Assembly: GCF_965221685.1 (NCBI RefSeq)
Contig: NZ_OZ244907.1
Strand: one strand, 5' to 3'
Length of the DNA stretch: 64,000 nt
From: Palauibacter sp022826685
GTDB taxonomy: Bacteria; Gemmatimonadota; Gemmatimonadetes; Palauibacterales; Palauibacteraceae
The position numbers and the translations under genes were made by a program. Below, in pieces: positions 1 to 8,490 of this stretch (position 1 is its first letter; each line of letters starts with the position of its first letter). The notes below the pieces were generated by a model. It did not search any database and was not told the origin of the DNA. It was given only the letters and a program-made list of their open reading frames with translations.

Positions 1-36
1 CACAGCCCGGGACACCGGACCTCCGGCGCCGGATCC

Positions 37-1056
37 TCAGGGGATCAACTCGTAGCGGCCTTCGTCCACCCGCTCGATGAGGCGGACGATGCGGCGGTGC
101 ATGGCCCGGATCTCACTCTCCGTGAGGCCGAGCTGGATCCGCTCCGCATCGCGGCGCACCCCGCGGCCGGGGTCGAGATTCTCCGTCGGCTCCACCTCCA
201 CGAAGTTCCCGTCGCGTATCTCGAACTGGACGAGGACCCCGAATTGCGCCTGCAGCCCCTCGAGCGAGACGCCGCGCAGCCGGTCGATCGCGGAGGCGGG
301 GTAGCGGTCGAGTTGCAGGTCGCGCCACTCCGTGCCTCGGTTGCTCTCCTCGCTCGCGAACGACACGCCATTGTCGACGCTGAACACGCGGGGCCACGCA
401 GGGTCCATCGACTGCATGAAGTTCCCCCGGTTCGAGTCGCTGTGTCCGATGATGTAGGTGAGGAGGTTGAAGTTCCCGAGAAGACGTTCGTAGACCTCGT
501 CCTCCTCGATCCGATCGTCGTCGGGCAGCTCCTCGGGAACGTCCACGTTGAACATCCAGTACTGGAGCGCAACGAGAGTCATCGGCCACTCGTCGAACGT
601 CGGCTCCGGAGGCATGGCGGCGCCGGCGTCTCCCGCCTGGGCAACGGTGGCGCGGACGACATCGAGGGGAAACGCCCGGATCGCGGTCGGAGGGACGACC
701 ATCTCCCGCTCGTCGAGGAAGAGGGCTTGCGTGTCGTAGGCCGCCAGCTCGTAGCGGGGCCGGTTGTTGAACTCGTCTGCGCCCTCGCCGGCCGGGGCGT
801 ACTTGACCCCGAGCACGTGGTCGCCGGATTGCAGCGTCACGCGATACGTGCGCTCGCCGGGAAGACCGCGGGACGGCTGTACGGCGAGGACCTGGATTTC
901 CCCTTCGCGGAGGACGCTCTCGATCTCGGCGATGGGGAGCAGGAAGTTCGCATCCTGGGCCGTCGCCGGGGCCGGCGCCGCAACGGCGGCCGCGACCGCG
1001 GCGATGACCAGGACACGAAACAGCTCCGCGCGTCGCATCATGGCACCTCGCATCAT
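37..1056 (-). CDS. Exported atypical protein-kinase-like protein (Fam20/PI3K-like fold)
   Basis: A 339-residue protein with a signal peptide (about residues 1-34, Ala-rich, ending ATAQ). The body carries an atypical-kinase pattern: Lys85 in GVKYAP, Glu103 in YELAAY followed by VPPT, a catalytic-loop-like stretch HSDSNRGN (205-212), and DNG (228-230) in place of DFG. This layout is known from Fam20-like and PI3K-like/HipA-fold kinases, so phosphotransfer to a protein or small molecule outside the cytoplasm is an inference. The start is ATG at 1056, preceded by an AGGAGG ribosome site and overlapping the stop of the histidine kinase (ATGA), so translation is probably coupled. A longer in-frame ORF upstream is only shadow of the kinase gene. 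The specific substrate is unknown. Confidence 0.7.
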   Translation of the reverse strand: MMRGAMMRRAELFRVLVIAAVAAAVAAPAPATAQDANFLLPIAEIESVLREGEIQVLAVQPSRGLPGERTYRVTLQSGDHVLGVKYAPAGEGADEFNNRPRYELAAYDTQALFLDEREMVVPPTAIRAFPLDVVRATVAQAGDAGAAMPPEPTFDEWPMTLVALQYWMFNVDVPEELPDDDRIEEDEVYERLLGNFNLLTYIIGHSDSNRGNFMQSMDPAWPRVFSVDNGVSFASEESNRGTEWRDLQLDRYPASAIDRLRGVSLEGLQAQFGVLVQFEIRDGNFVEVEPTENLDPGRGVRRDAERIQLGLTESEIRAMHRRIVRLIERVDEGRYELIP

Positions 1057-1850
1057 TCCGAAGCCTCCTTCCGTGCGGGACCCCTGGGCGGCCGAAGCGG
1101 GAGATCCACGTCGAACGTCGTGCCGCGTCCCGGCTCGCTCTCGACCGAGATTTCCCCTCCGTGCTGGTGTACGATCTGGAGTGTGATCGCGAGACCCAGC
1201 CCCATCCCGATCCGCTCGCCCTTGGTGGTGAACCCGGGCTCGAAGATCTCCTCGATGACGTCGCGCGGGATGCCCCGGCCCGTGTCGGCCACGCGGACGC
1301 GCGCGTGGTCCCCTTCCGCGCGCGTCCGGATCGTGAGTACGCCGCCATCGTGCATGGCCTGGGCCGCGTTGTGCACGAGGTTCATGAACACCTGGTTGAT
1401 CCGGTTCGGATGACACACCACGAGCGGCAGCTCCCCGAAATCCCGGACGACCTCGATCTCCTTCAGCTCGTGCCCCAGGAGGGCCAGCGTGCCCTCGATC
1501 CCTTCGTGAAGGTCCACGGGGCGGGGCTCGGAGGTCGTGGGCCGCCCGAAGTTCCGCAGGTTCCGCACGAGGTTCACCATGCGTTCCACGGCGATCCCGT
1601 TCGTACGCAGCACCGACTCCGTGGCTCGCACGACCCTCCGGACTTCATCGAGTTCGTCCGGCGTGACGACTTCGTCCTCGAGGATCTCTCCCAGCTTGAG
1701 GAGCGCGCGCTCGATGACGTGGTGGTTGCTGTTCAGCGCGCCCAGCGGCGTGTTGAGTTCGTGCGCGATCCCCGCGACCAGCATGCCGAGCGTCGCGAGC
1801 CGGGCCTGCGTGATCTCCCGGGCCGTCGGCCCAAGTCCCCCCTCGTTCAA
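1053..1850 (-). CDS. Soluble sensor histidine kinase without sensory domain
   Basis: A 265-residue histidine kinase if started at the TTG that overlaps the upstream TGA stop (TTGA). His30 in AHELNTPLG is the phospho-accepting residue of the HisKA domain. The HATPase domain follows, with an N-box (NLVHNAAQ), G1 box (DTGRGIP) and G2 box (GMGLGL). There is no membrane segment and no input domain, so the signal must come from a partner, most simply the receiver protein encoded immediately upstream. The C-terminus ends just inside the exported kinase gene. The start is uncertain: the open frame reaches 1997 but those residues look like shadow of the receiver gene. A -1 frameshift joining it to the receiver would give a typical receiver-HisKA-HATPase hybrid. 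Confidence 0.85.
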   Translation of the reverse strand: MNEGGLGPTAREITQARLATLGMLVAGIAHELNTPLGALNSNHHVIERALLKLGEILEDEVVTPDELDEVRRVVRATESVLRTNGIAVERMVNLVRNLRNFGRPTTSEPRPVDLHEGIEGTLALLGHELKEIEVVRDFGELPLVVCHPNRINQVFMNLVHNAAQAMHDGGVLTIRTRAEGDHARVRVADTGRGIPRDVIEEIFEPGFTTKGERIGMGLGLAITLQIVHQHGGEISVESEPGRGTTFDVDLPLRPPRGPARKEASE

Positions 1851-2332
1851 AGGAAGGCCTGAATCCAGCGCTGCCGGAGTCCGGCGAGTTCGTCGTTGGC
1901 CGCCTCGAGTTCGGCCATGCGCTCGGTCAGTTCGCGGAAGAGGAGGCTGCGCTCGACGCCGTTGCGGATGGCGAAGGCAAGCACATCGTTGTCCCACGGC
2001 TTCTCGAGGTACTGGTAGAGCCCGGCCTCGTTGATCGCGAGGATCGCGTTTTCCTTGTCGGCGTAGCCGGTGAGGAGGATGCGGGTCGCTTCCGGCCTCA
2101 TGCTGCGGGCTCGCGAAAGGAACTGCACGCCGTCGAGGTCGGGCATCATGAGGTCCGCGACGATCGCGTGGACCGGCTCCTCCTCCAGGTGCTCGAGCGC
2201 GGCGCGCGGGGACGTGAAGGGGAGCACGAGGTGGTCCGTCTCCAGCTCCAGGAACCCCTGAATGGCGTCCACGACCATGTCCTCGTCGTCGACGACCATC
2301 ACGGTGCCGGCGTCCGGTGTGATCTCATCCAT
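1847..2332 (-). CDS. Single-domain response regulator (receiver) with C-terminal helix
   Basis: A 161-residue receiver: acidic pair Asp15/Asp16, phosphorylation site Asp60 (VADLMMPDLDG), Thr88 (LLTGYAD) and Lys111 (EKPWD). No DNA-binding or enzymatic output domain follows. Residues from about 125 form a predicted coiled coil (ELTERMAELEAANDELAGL), the type of linker that in hybrid proteins leads straight into HisKA. It starts 6 bp after the upstream transporter-HEAT-CNB gene and overlaps the kinase by 4 bp. The likely job is to pass or receive phosphate with the adjacent kinase and to act by protein contact rather than by binding DNA. Confidence 0.88.
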   Translation of the reverse strand: MDEITPDAGTVMVVDDEDMVVDAIQGFLELETDHLVLPFTSPRAALEHLEEEPVHAIVADLMMPDLDGVQFLSRARSMRPEATRILLTGYADKENAILAINEAGLYQYLEKPWDNDVLAFAIRNGVERSLLFRELTERMAELEAANDELAGLRQRWIQAFL

Positions 2333-2338
2333 GTCGGA

Positions 2339-5300
2339 TCATGTCATCGCCAGGCCGCGAACGCGACTCGCGAGCCCGCGGAGGAGGTCGAGACCGAGTT
2401 CGGGGTGGTCGATGAGGAGATCGCGAAAATCCTCCCGAGTGATGCGCAGCACGCGGGTGGGCTCCACGGCGTGCGCTTCGACCAGGCTCGGGTGTTCGTC
2501 GATCAACGCCCACGTGCCGAACGCCTCCCCATCCGTGAGGGAAATCGATCCCTCCCCTTCCCCTTCGAGGGAAACCTCGCCGTGGATCACGAGGTAGAGG
2601 GCGTCCGTCGGCTCCCCTCTGCGGATGAAGACGGCGTCCGGCCGCACCTCGACCTCTCTCGCGATGGAGGCGAGGAGCGCGAGTTGCCGGCTCTTCACGC
2701 CCGAGAGGAGATCCACGCTCTGCAGGCGGAACACTTTCTCGATCAGTTCCATCTCTTCCTCGTCTCGTTCGTCCCCCGGATCCCGTGCGGGGGTCTCCGT
2801 CCGTCGCGCAAGCCGGCGGGCCAGCCGCGCCAGCGCCGGTTCCGCCGTCGCGAAACCGCGAAGGGCCTCGCCCGTCGCGTCGCGGTCGGTTTCGAAGGAC
2901 GTCCAGAGCGCACACCTCGCGATCCAGGCGTCCTCATCGTCCCACAACTCCCGGAGGACCTCTGCCGCTTCGCGCGAGGGCGCCTGCGGGACTTCCTCCG
3001 CGAGCACCGGCCCGAGGTCGGAGAACGTGCCGTGTCCGACCGTCGTCTCGATCCATTCCAGCGCGTTCGCCCGCCGGCGCGGCGTTCCGCTCTCCAGGGC
3101 CAGATAGCTGCGCCGCATCGGCTGCTCGGGATATACGAGCCCGAGCCACCGGAAAACACTCGCTCTCCGATCTCTCCTCGCCTCGTCGAGCGCCCGGAGG
3201 AGCAGCGTTCGCGGCATCGACGCCGACACGCCGTCGAGTACCGCGGCGGCGCCGGCGTAGCGTCCGGACGCCTGGACTTCGCGCTCCACGGCCTCGAGTA
3301 CCCTCTCCTCCGGAAAAGTGAGATCATCGTGCTGCGTGCGCAGCCGGTGGAGCGATACGAGGGCCTGGTCATCGAGCGCCTGTTCGGTTTCGGGCAGCAG
3401 GTAGGAGGTGATGAGGGCGTCGATCGTCGCGGACGTCGCGATCTCGCCGAGCACGCTCGCCACACCCCGGCGCACCCAGGGGTCGGCGGCCGGGTCGGAG
3501 AGCGCCGCCAGCAGCGGCGTCACGATCTCCTCGCCCCGCCCCGCGAGGCCGGCGCGGGCCGCGCTCCGGGTCCGGGGGCTCGCGAGGGCCGCAATGGCCG
3601 CCTGCACGAGGGCGGGCTGCGGAAGCCGGGCTGCGCTCCGCGCGGCCGCCGCCGCGACGTCTTCGCGGGGATGGGAGATGAGTTCCACGAGGACGCGCTC
3701 CACCGAGGGGTGACCCGGGACGAGCCCCGCCGCCATCGCCAACTCGCGGGCGCCGGCCCCTTCGAGCATCCCCTCCTCGTATTGCCTCAGCAGCTTCTCA
3801 AAGCGCGGGGTCGCGATGCGTTCGGACCGCGCGGCGTCGAAGTCGCTGAAGAGGCAGTCGAAGGCGGCGGAGCGGGCGTTCGTCGACTCCGAATCGAGGA
3901 GAGGGATGAGGACATCGCGGGCGCGGCGCGCCGCCTTCAGGGCGAGGAGTCGGGCGGCGTCCCGTCGCACGGCGGCATCCGGATCCTCGAGCCGGGCCCG
4001 CACCGCCTCCTCGTCCAGGAGGCCGGGTGCGCGCGACAGCGACCGGAGCGCCCGGGCCCGAAGTCGGGGGTTTTCGTGCTCCAGGAGACCGTACAGCTCC
4101 GGGGAGAGAGCCTCGACGTCCTCGGGCGTGGCGCCGCGCAGGACGTCGAAGGCGAAGGCGACTTTCAGCGGCCGCTCGTCCCGGAGCGCGTCCCGCGCGA
4201 GGGCCAGCGCGCCCACATCCGCCATCGACACGAAGGTGCCGCGCAGGCTCGCGAAGCGGCCCTCGAAGGACTGGGCCAGGCTCGTGACGTACGACTTTCG
4301 CACCTTGAGGAAGGCGAGCAGCAGGACGCCCGCCAGGGCGACGGCGACGATCCCGAGGATGATGAGCCGGCCCATGATCGAAACGCTGGCGAGAGCGAGC
4401 GAGGGGATCGCGATGAGCACGCCGGAAAGCACCTTCCCCAGCCCCTTCTCCACCGCCACATCGATGTACGACTTCGCCTTGAGCTTGATGTCCTCCGGGA
4501 CGGGCACGTAGAGGATCTCGCGGCCCGTGCGCTCGGCGGAATAGCGGAACGTCTTCTCCGTCGTCCGGGCGCCGACGGCGACGAAGAGCGCGGCGGTGGA
4601 CAGCCACACGGCGGCCGCGAGCGCCCCGGTCGCGAGGATCACGGCCACCGGAAAGATGATGACGGCGACCGCGGCGCCCCAGTGGCGCAGGACCGGGCGC
4701 AGCGCGAGGAGGACAATGATCGGGAGCCATTGCGTGAGGACGTCCACGAGGGCCAGAAAGCTGGCGATCGCGCTCAGATCCGTGAAGACCTCGCGGGTGA
4801 GCGTGTTGTACTGGTAGTCGATGAACTGTTTGACGACGATCGTCAGGAGCACGGTGGCCGCGATGAGCCGCACCTGCGGGTGCGCCGCCATGCGCCGCAG
4901 GTCGCTGCGCTCGAGTTCGGGATCTTCCGCGTGCGCGTACTCGGACGGCGGCTCCGGCGGCTCCCGGGACCAGACGAGGGCGAGGCCGCCCGCGAGCACG
5001 AGGAGCGCGGCACCCGCCACGAGGAGCAGGTTCTCGGACGGCCCGCCGCCCGAGGTGAAGACGGTCGTAAGGAGCGCGCCGAGCGTGGCCCCCGCCGAGC
5101 CCGAGGCGATGACGACCGGATAGGCGCGCTTCGCATCGCGAGCGTTGTAGAAGACCTGGGTCGCGATGTAGAAGTGCGTGATGAGCGAGGCCGCCAGCAC
5201 GTCGTACCACCCGTAGAAGACGAGCCCGAACCACGCCTCCCCCGGTTGGTAGAGGAGGCGGAAGGCGACCATGCTGAGGGCGAAGAAGGCCGCCGTCAGC

Positions 5301-5542
5301 GGGATGAGGCGGCGCCAGGAGATCCGGTCCGAGAGGAAGTTGTAGAACGGCGCGACGACGACGACCGCCGCGCTGATGAAGTACACCTGGTAGAAATCGC
5401 CCGCGGCGAGTCCCGAGAGGGCGAAGGCGCTGCGTAACGGACGCAGGATCCCGATGACGAAGAGGACGAGCGCCGCCAGCCCCATCATGGCGAACAGCTT
5501 CCCCGCCCCGGGGCGCCGCGCGAAGGGGAGTCGGAGCCTCAC
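2339..5542 (-). CDS. NTT/MFS-like membrane transporter fused to HEAT repeats and a cyclic-nucleotide-binding domain
   Basis: About 1067 residues in three parts. Residues ~20-430 are polytopic membrane sequence resembling ATP/ADP translocase (NTT) or MFS carriers, about 11-12 helices. Residues ~470-900 are degenerate HEAT/PBS-lyase-like helical repeats (for example LLEHENPRLRARALRSLSR). Residues ~930-1060 are a CAP_ED/cNMP-binding fold (FIRRGEPTDALYLVIHGEVSLEG). NTT-HEAT fusions are known from free-living bacteria; the cNMP domain suggests ligand gating of transport, which is inference. The start is GTG at 5542; ATG at 5488 is an alternative. The longer frame to 5656 runs antisense through tRNA-Pro and is rejected. 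A GC-rich hairpin (5564-5581) lies upstream in its leader. First gene of the signalling operon. Confidence 0.75.
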   Translation of the reverse strand: MRLRLPFARRPGAGKLFAMMGLAALVLFVIGILRPLRSAFALSGLAAGDFYQVYFISAAVVVVAPFYNFLSDRISWRRLIPLTAAFFALSMVAFRLLYQPGEAWFGLVFYGWYDVLAASLITHFYIATQVFYNARDAKRAYPVVIASGSAGATLGALLTTVFTSGGGPSENLLLVAGAALLVLAGGLALVWSREPPEPPSEYAHAEDPELERSDLRRMAAHPQVRLIAATVLLTIVVKQFIDYQYNTLTREVFTDLSAIASFLALVDVLTQWLPIIVLLALRPVLRHWGAAVAVIIFPVAVILATGALAAAVWLSTAALFVAVGARTTEKTFRYSAERTGREILYVPVPEDIKLKAKSYIDVAVEKGLGKVLSGVLIAIPSLALASVSIMGRLIILGIVAVALAGVLLLAFLKVRKSYVTSLAQSFEGRFASLRGTFVSMADVGALALARDALRDERPLKVAFAFDVLRGATPEDVEALSPELYGLLEHENPRLRARALRSLSRAPGLLDEEAVRARLEDPDAAVRRDAARLLALKAARRARDVLIPLLDSESTNARSAAFDCLFSDFDAARSERIATPRFEKLLRQYEEGMLEGAGARELAMAAGLVPGHPSVERVLVELISHPREDVAAAAARSAARLPQPALVQAAIAALASPRTRSAARAGLAGRGEEIVTPLLAALSDPAADPWVRRGVASVLGEIATSATIDALITSYLLPETEQALDDQALVSLHRLRTQHDDLTFPEERVLEAVEREVQASGRYAGAAAVLDGVSASMPRTLLLRALDEARRDRRASVFRWLGLVYPEQPMRRSYLALESGTPRRRANALEWIETTVGHGTFSDLGPVLAEEVPQAPSREAAEVLRELWDDEDAWIARCALWTSFETDRDATGEALRGFATAEPALARLARRLARRTETPARDPGDERDEEEMELIEKVFRLQSVDLLSGVKSRQLALLASIAREVEVRPDAVFIRRGEPTDALYLVIHGEVSLEGEGEGSISLTDGEAFGTWALIDEHPSLVEAHAVEPTRVLRITREDFRDLLIDHPELGLDLLRGLASRVRGLAMT

Positions 5543-5628
5543 TCGCAGTCCATCACCGTCCCCCGGCGGCTTCGGCCGCCGCAGAGGTTTTTGCCACGGC
5601 CTCCCGCATGGTCCATCTTTCTGCCCTT

Positions 5629-5702
5629 CGGGGCGTGGCGCAGTCCGGTAGCGCACCTGCTTTGGGAGCAGGGGGTCGCCGGTTCAAATCCGGCCGCCCC
5701 GA
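5629..5702 (+). tRNA. tRNA-Pro (anticodon TGG)
   Basis: A full cloverleaf can be folded by eye: acceptor 5629-5635 with 5695-5701, D-stem GCGC/GCGC, anticodon stem CCTGC/GCAGG with loop TTTGGGA (TGG at 5663-5665), T-arm GCCGG-TTCAAAT-CCGGC, discriminator A at 5702; CCA is not encoded. The C1-G72 acceptor end is characteristic of bacterial tRNA-Pro. It is the only plus-strand gene in the first 25 kb. Its 3' end overlaps the stop codon of the antisense rdgB gene by 19 bp. Just upstream, a CGGCGGC-TTCG-GCCGCCG hairpin (5564-5581) is followed a few bases later by TTTTT. Confidence 0.96.
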
Positions 5703-6361
5703 TTGAACTCACGGGTTCTCAAGGTCACCAGAACCTCCCTTTCGATCCACGCCTTCGCCCGCCGGATCGCCTTCGCGCGATGGCTCGTGCTCGCCTTCAC
5801 GGCTTCGGGCAGTTCCGCGTACGTCCGTTCGTGGCCCTCCGGGACGAAGAGCGGGTCGTAGCCGAAGCCCCCCGAGCCGCGCGGCCGGCGCGCGATTCGG
5901 CCGCGCACGATCCCCTCCACCACCTCGTGGCGCAGATCGTCCGTGACCGCGACCGCGCAGCGATAGTGCGCCCCGCGCGCCCCGTCGGCCACGTCCGACA
6001 TGCGATCGAGCAGCCAACGGTTGTTCGCTTCGTTCCGGCCCCAGCGCTCGACCCACTCGTCTGGGGCGAAGCGCCGGGTCCGCACTCCCGGCCCTCCGCC
6101 GAGCGCATCCACGCAGAGGCCGGAATCGTCCGCGAGCGCGGGGAGGCCGGAGCGGCGGTGAAAGTACTTTGCCTTGGACAGGGCGTTGCGCGCGAAGGTA
6201 TCGAAGGGTTCGAGGTCGTCCTCCTCCTCGGTCTCGGGAAGGCCGAGATCCGCCGGGCCGAGCAGCCGGACGGGCAGGTCGGCGAGGAGATCGCGAATTT
6301 CGCGGAGTTTGTGGACGCTGCGCGTGGCAACGAGGACCGGGGGCGGGTTCAGTCCGCCCAA
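5684..6361 (-). CDS. rdgB: RdgB/HAM1 non-canonical purine NTP pyrophosphatase
   Basis: A 225-residue dITP/XTP diphosphatase that cleans inosine and xanthosine triphosphates from the nucleotide pool. Family hallmarks are the N-terminal ATRSVHKLREI substrate loop, ALADDSGLCVDAL with the catalytic Asp pair, GGFGYDPLF, and a C-terminal SHRAKA. The start is best placed at TTG 6361, with a GGAG site 5 bases upstream; a CTG at 6352 is possible. It therefore overlaps the end of the upstream membrane-protein gene by 13 bp. The 3' end runs 19 bp into the opposite-strand tRNA-Pro, giving a short basic tail (FNRGGRI). The family is usually near 200 residues, so the length is normal. Confidence 0.93.
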   Translation of the reverse strand: MGGLNPPPVLVATRSVHKLREIRDLLADLPVRLLGPADLGLPETEEEDDLEPFDTFARNALSKAKYFHRRSGLPALADDSGLCVDALGGGPGVRTRRFAPDEWVERWGRNEANNRWLLDRMSDVADGARGAHYRCAVAVTDDLRHEVVEGIVRGRIARRPRGSGGFGYDPLFVPEGHERTYAELPEAVKASTSHRAKAIRRAKAWIEREVLVTLRTREFNRGGRI

Positions 6362-7347
6362 AGACTCTCCGCCTGGAGGCTCTCCGCGAACTCCGGGTAG
6401 ACCTTCCACAGGTATCCCCCCATGACGAGCGCCGCGAGGATGTTCCCGACCAGAATCGACCACCAGGCGAGTTCCTCGAGGATCCAGCCGCCGAGCATCG
6501 CGACCATGGCGATGAAGAAGACCTCGAAGACGACGAACAGCACGATGATGCCGAGGGCCAGCGGCGGGAACCTGGACACCTGCCTCGCGAGGCCGGAGAC
6601 CGCGACGCCGAACAGCACGAAGAACGCGAAGTGGGCGAGCGTGTACCCGACGACGGGCGCAAGGGAGATCTGGACCGCGGCCGGCGTGGGGGCGCCGCGG
6701 AACAGAACCGTCGCCAGCGCCGCCGGCGTATAGAGGGGCTGCCGGAGCACGGAGTCGATGATGAGGAACCAGCACGCGACGACGAGGGCGCCGAGGATCC
6801 CGGCGTAGATGCCGTGCCGCGTCACCCGGTGCGTCTGCAGGAAGTTCATCATCCCCACGATGCCGGGTTCGGAACTCACCCAGTGCATGTGGGTGAACAT
6901 CACGATCCCCGCGAGCGCGTTCCCGAAGAAGACGGCCGGCCATCCCGGCGCGGACATCACGAGTCCGGAGGGGGCCCTGATGAGTCCGAGGTAGAAGGCG
7001 AGCGAGCACACGAAGAGCCCGTACAGCGCACCGATGAACACGTTGCGGGGGAGGCCCGCCCACTGAACGAGCGCCGCGGCGAGCATCCCGAGCCCGCCCC
7101 AGGCGGTGAAGTGAATGAGGGTGAAGCCCGCGACGATCCAGGCCGTGGGCTCGACCTCGGCGCGGCTGATGATCGCCCCCCAGAGGAAGGCGGGCGTCTG
7201 CAGCGGCGTCCCCTGCCCGAGGTCGTAGAAATAGAAGAGGACCGCGAGGACGAAGCCGCCCAGCAGTCCGCCGACGAGCCCGGCCCGGATCCTGCGTCTG
7301 AGCGTCAGCACGCGGAATCCGGGTCGGCCGCGCGAGCCGCCTCCCAT
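6349..7347 (-). CDS. Polytopic membrane protein at the end of the oxidase operon
   Basis: A 332-residue protein with about eight hydrophobic segments; no family is recognised with certainty. Histidines sit in or near membrane segments (FTLIHFTAWGG, MFTHMHWVS, YTLAHFAFF), but no clear metal-site signature is present. It overlaps the preceding small membrane gene by 43 bp and follows heme O synthase and the cytochrome oxidase genes, so a role in oxidase assembly, copper/heme handling or another respiratory step is plausible from context only. The first ~15 residues before LTLRRRIRAG may be spurious and the start could be internal. Confidence 0.65.
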   Translation of the reverse strand: MGGGSRGRPGFRVLTLRRRIRAGLVGGLLGGFVLAVLFYFYDLGQGTPLQTPAFLWGAIISRAEVEPTAWIVAGFTLIHFTAWGGLGMLAAALVQWAGLPRNVFIGALYGLFVCSLAFYLGLIRAPSGLVMSAPGWPAVFFGNALAGIVMFTHMHWVSSEPGIVGMMNFLQTHRVTRHGIYAGILGALVVACWFLIIDSVLRQPLYTPAALATVLFRGAPTPAAVQISLAPVVGYTLAHFAFFVLFGVAVSGLARQVSRFPPLALGIIVLFVVFEVFFIAMVAMLGGWILEELAWWSILVGNILAALVMGGYLWKVYPEFAESLQAESLWAD

Positions 7348-7547
7348 TCGCGCTGCTCTTCCAGGGCTCTCTCGACCTCCTGCTGGCGTTGCCGGCGGCG
7401 CGCCCGGAAGATCCCGCCCCCGATCACGACGAGAAGCAGGTAGGGCATCGCCGCCATGAACGCGAACAGCAGGACGTATCCCGTCTGTTCGTCCGGCGTA
7501 TGCTGCATCTGCGGAGCCGCCGCGAGGACGGCGAAGGTGTTCAGCAC
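7305..7547 (-). CDS. Small single-span membrane protein downstream of heme O synthase
   Basis: An 80-residue protein if started at GTG 7547, 5 bp after the ctaB stop; ATG at 7508 would give 67 residues. The codons between the two candidate starts end almost entirely in G or C, which favours the longer form. One transmembrane helix (about residues 25-46, YVLLFAFMAAMPYLLLVVIGG) is followed by a strongly charged cytoplasmic tail (ARRRQRQQEVERALEEQ). Small one-helix proteins are common in oxidase operons as assembly or accessory subunits; the function here is unknown. Confidence 0.6.
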   Translation of the reverse strand: MLNTFAVLAAAPQMQHTPDEQTGYVLLFAFMAAMPYLLLVVIGGGIFRARRRQRQQEVERALEEQREWEAARAADPDSAC

Positions 7548-7552
7548 GGCTG

Positions 7553-8476
7553 CTACAGCTTGTCGAGGACGAGTACCGCCATCAGCAGTGGAAGATACAG
7601 GATCGAGGCCCGGAACAAACCCCGGGCGTTCGCCGGCGTCGCGGCGCGGGCGAACCGGAACGCGGTCCACGTGAAGCCCGCCCCGAGGACGAGCGCGACC
7701 GCGAAGTAGACGATGCCCGTCAGGCCGAGGACGCTCGGGAGCAGGCTCACGGGGACCAGGGTGAGCGCGTAGAGCAGCGCCTGGCGACGCGTCTGCCGGC
7801 CTTCGAAGTCACCGACGGAAAGCATCCGAAGCCCGGCCGCCTCGTAGTCGTCGCGGAGCAGCCAGGCCAGGGCGAGGAAGTGCGGCAGCTGCCAGACGAA
7901 GAGGATCGCGAACAGAGCCCAGCCTCCGGGGCCGAACTGCCCGGTGGCCGCGGTCCATCCGCCGAGGATCGGCAGCGCGCCGGGCACCGCGCCCACCACG
8001 GTGGAGAGCGAGTGCACGCGCTTGAGCGGCGTATAGACGAAGTCGTAAGAGATGAAGGTGGCGAGCGCGAGGCCCGCCGTGACCGGATTGACCGCGAGCC
8101 ACAGCCAGACGATCCCCGCCCCCGCGAGAACCCCGGAGACGACCGCGGCGGGCGGCGTCGCGAGGCGGCCGGCCGGCAGGGGCCGCGCGCGGGTTCGCAC
8201 CATGAGCGCGTCCACATCCCGTTCCAGCACCTGGTTCATCGCGCTCGTCCCGGAGGCGACGAGCGCCACGCCGGCCATGGCCTGCACGAACAGGGCGAAG
8301 TCGAAGCTCGCCGCGCCGAGGAGGAAACCGGCGGCCGCGCTCGCGACGACGAGCGCCGTGATGCGCGGCTTCGTGAGCTCCAGGTACGAGGAGAACGTCC
8401 CGCGAATCGAGTGGACCCGTCCCGGGATCCCGCCAAAGGGGATCCCGCGGGCCTTCAGAAGGCTCCCGACCTCCAT
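7553..8476 (-). CDS. ctaB: Protoheme IX farnesyltransferase (heme O synthase)
   Basis: A 307-residue UbiA-family membrane prenyltransferase that adds a farnesyl group to heme b, giving heme o for the adjacent oxidase. Seen: the first Asp-rich motif NQVLERDVDALMVRT, the second loop YTPLKRVHS, WQLPHFLALAW, and about eight membrane helices. ATG at 8476 is the chosen start, 14 bp after the subunit IV gene. No heme A synthase (CtaA) gene is visible nearby, so whether the oxidase uses heme A or O is not decided by this window. Confidence 0.95.
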   Translation of the reverse strand: MEVGSLLKARGIPFGGIPGRVHSIRGTFSSYLELTKPRITALVVASAAAGFLLGAASFDFALFVQAMAGVALVASGTSAMNQVLERDVDALMVRTRARPLPAGRLATPPAAVVSGVLAGAGIVWLWLAVNPVTAGLALATFISYDFVYTPLKRVHSLSTVVGAVPGALPILGGWTAATGQFGPGGWALFAILFVWQLPHFLALAWLLRDDYEAAGLRMLSVGDFEGRQTRRQALLYALTLVPVSLLPSVLGLTGIVYFAVALVLGAGFTWTAFRFARAATPANARGLFRASILYLPLLMAVLVLDKL

Positions 8477-8490
8477 GACGAGGTCGGCGC

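Noticed and set aside
2168..5437. 1089-residue open frame on the plus strand
   Set aside because: It lies opposite the transporter-HEAT-CNB gene, is Arg/Glu/His-rich with no membrane or domain pattern, and results from high third-position GC.
5564..5592. Plus-strand terminator before tRNA-Pro
   Set aside because: The hairpin is good, but the T-run starts about seven bases after the stem and no plus-strand gene lies upstream.
5543..5656. N-terminal extension of the transporter-HEAT-CNB protein
   Set aside because: It would run antisense through tRNA-Pro and encode Pro/Arg/Gly-rich residues unlike a membrane protein start.
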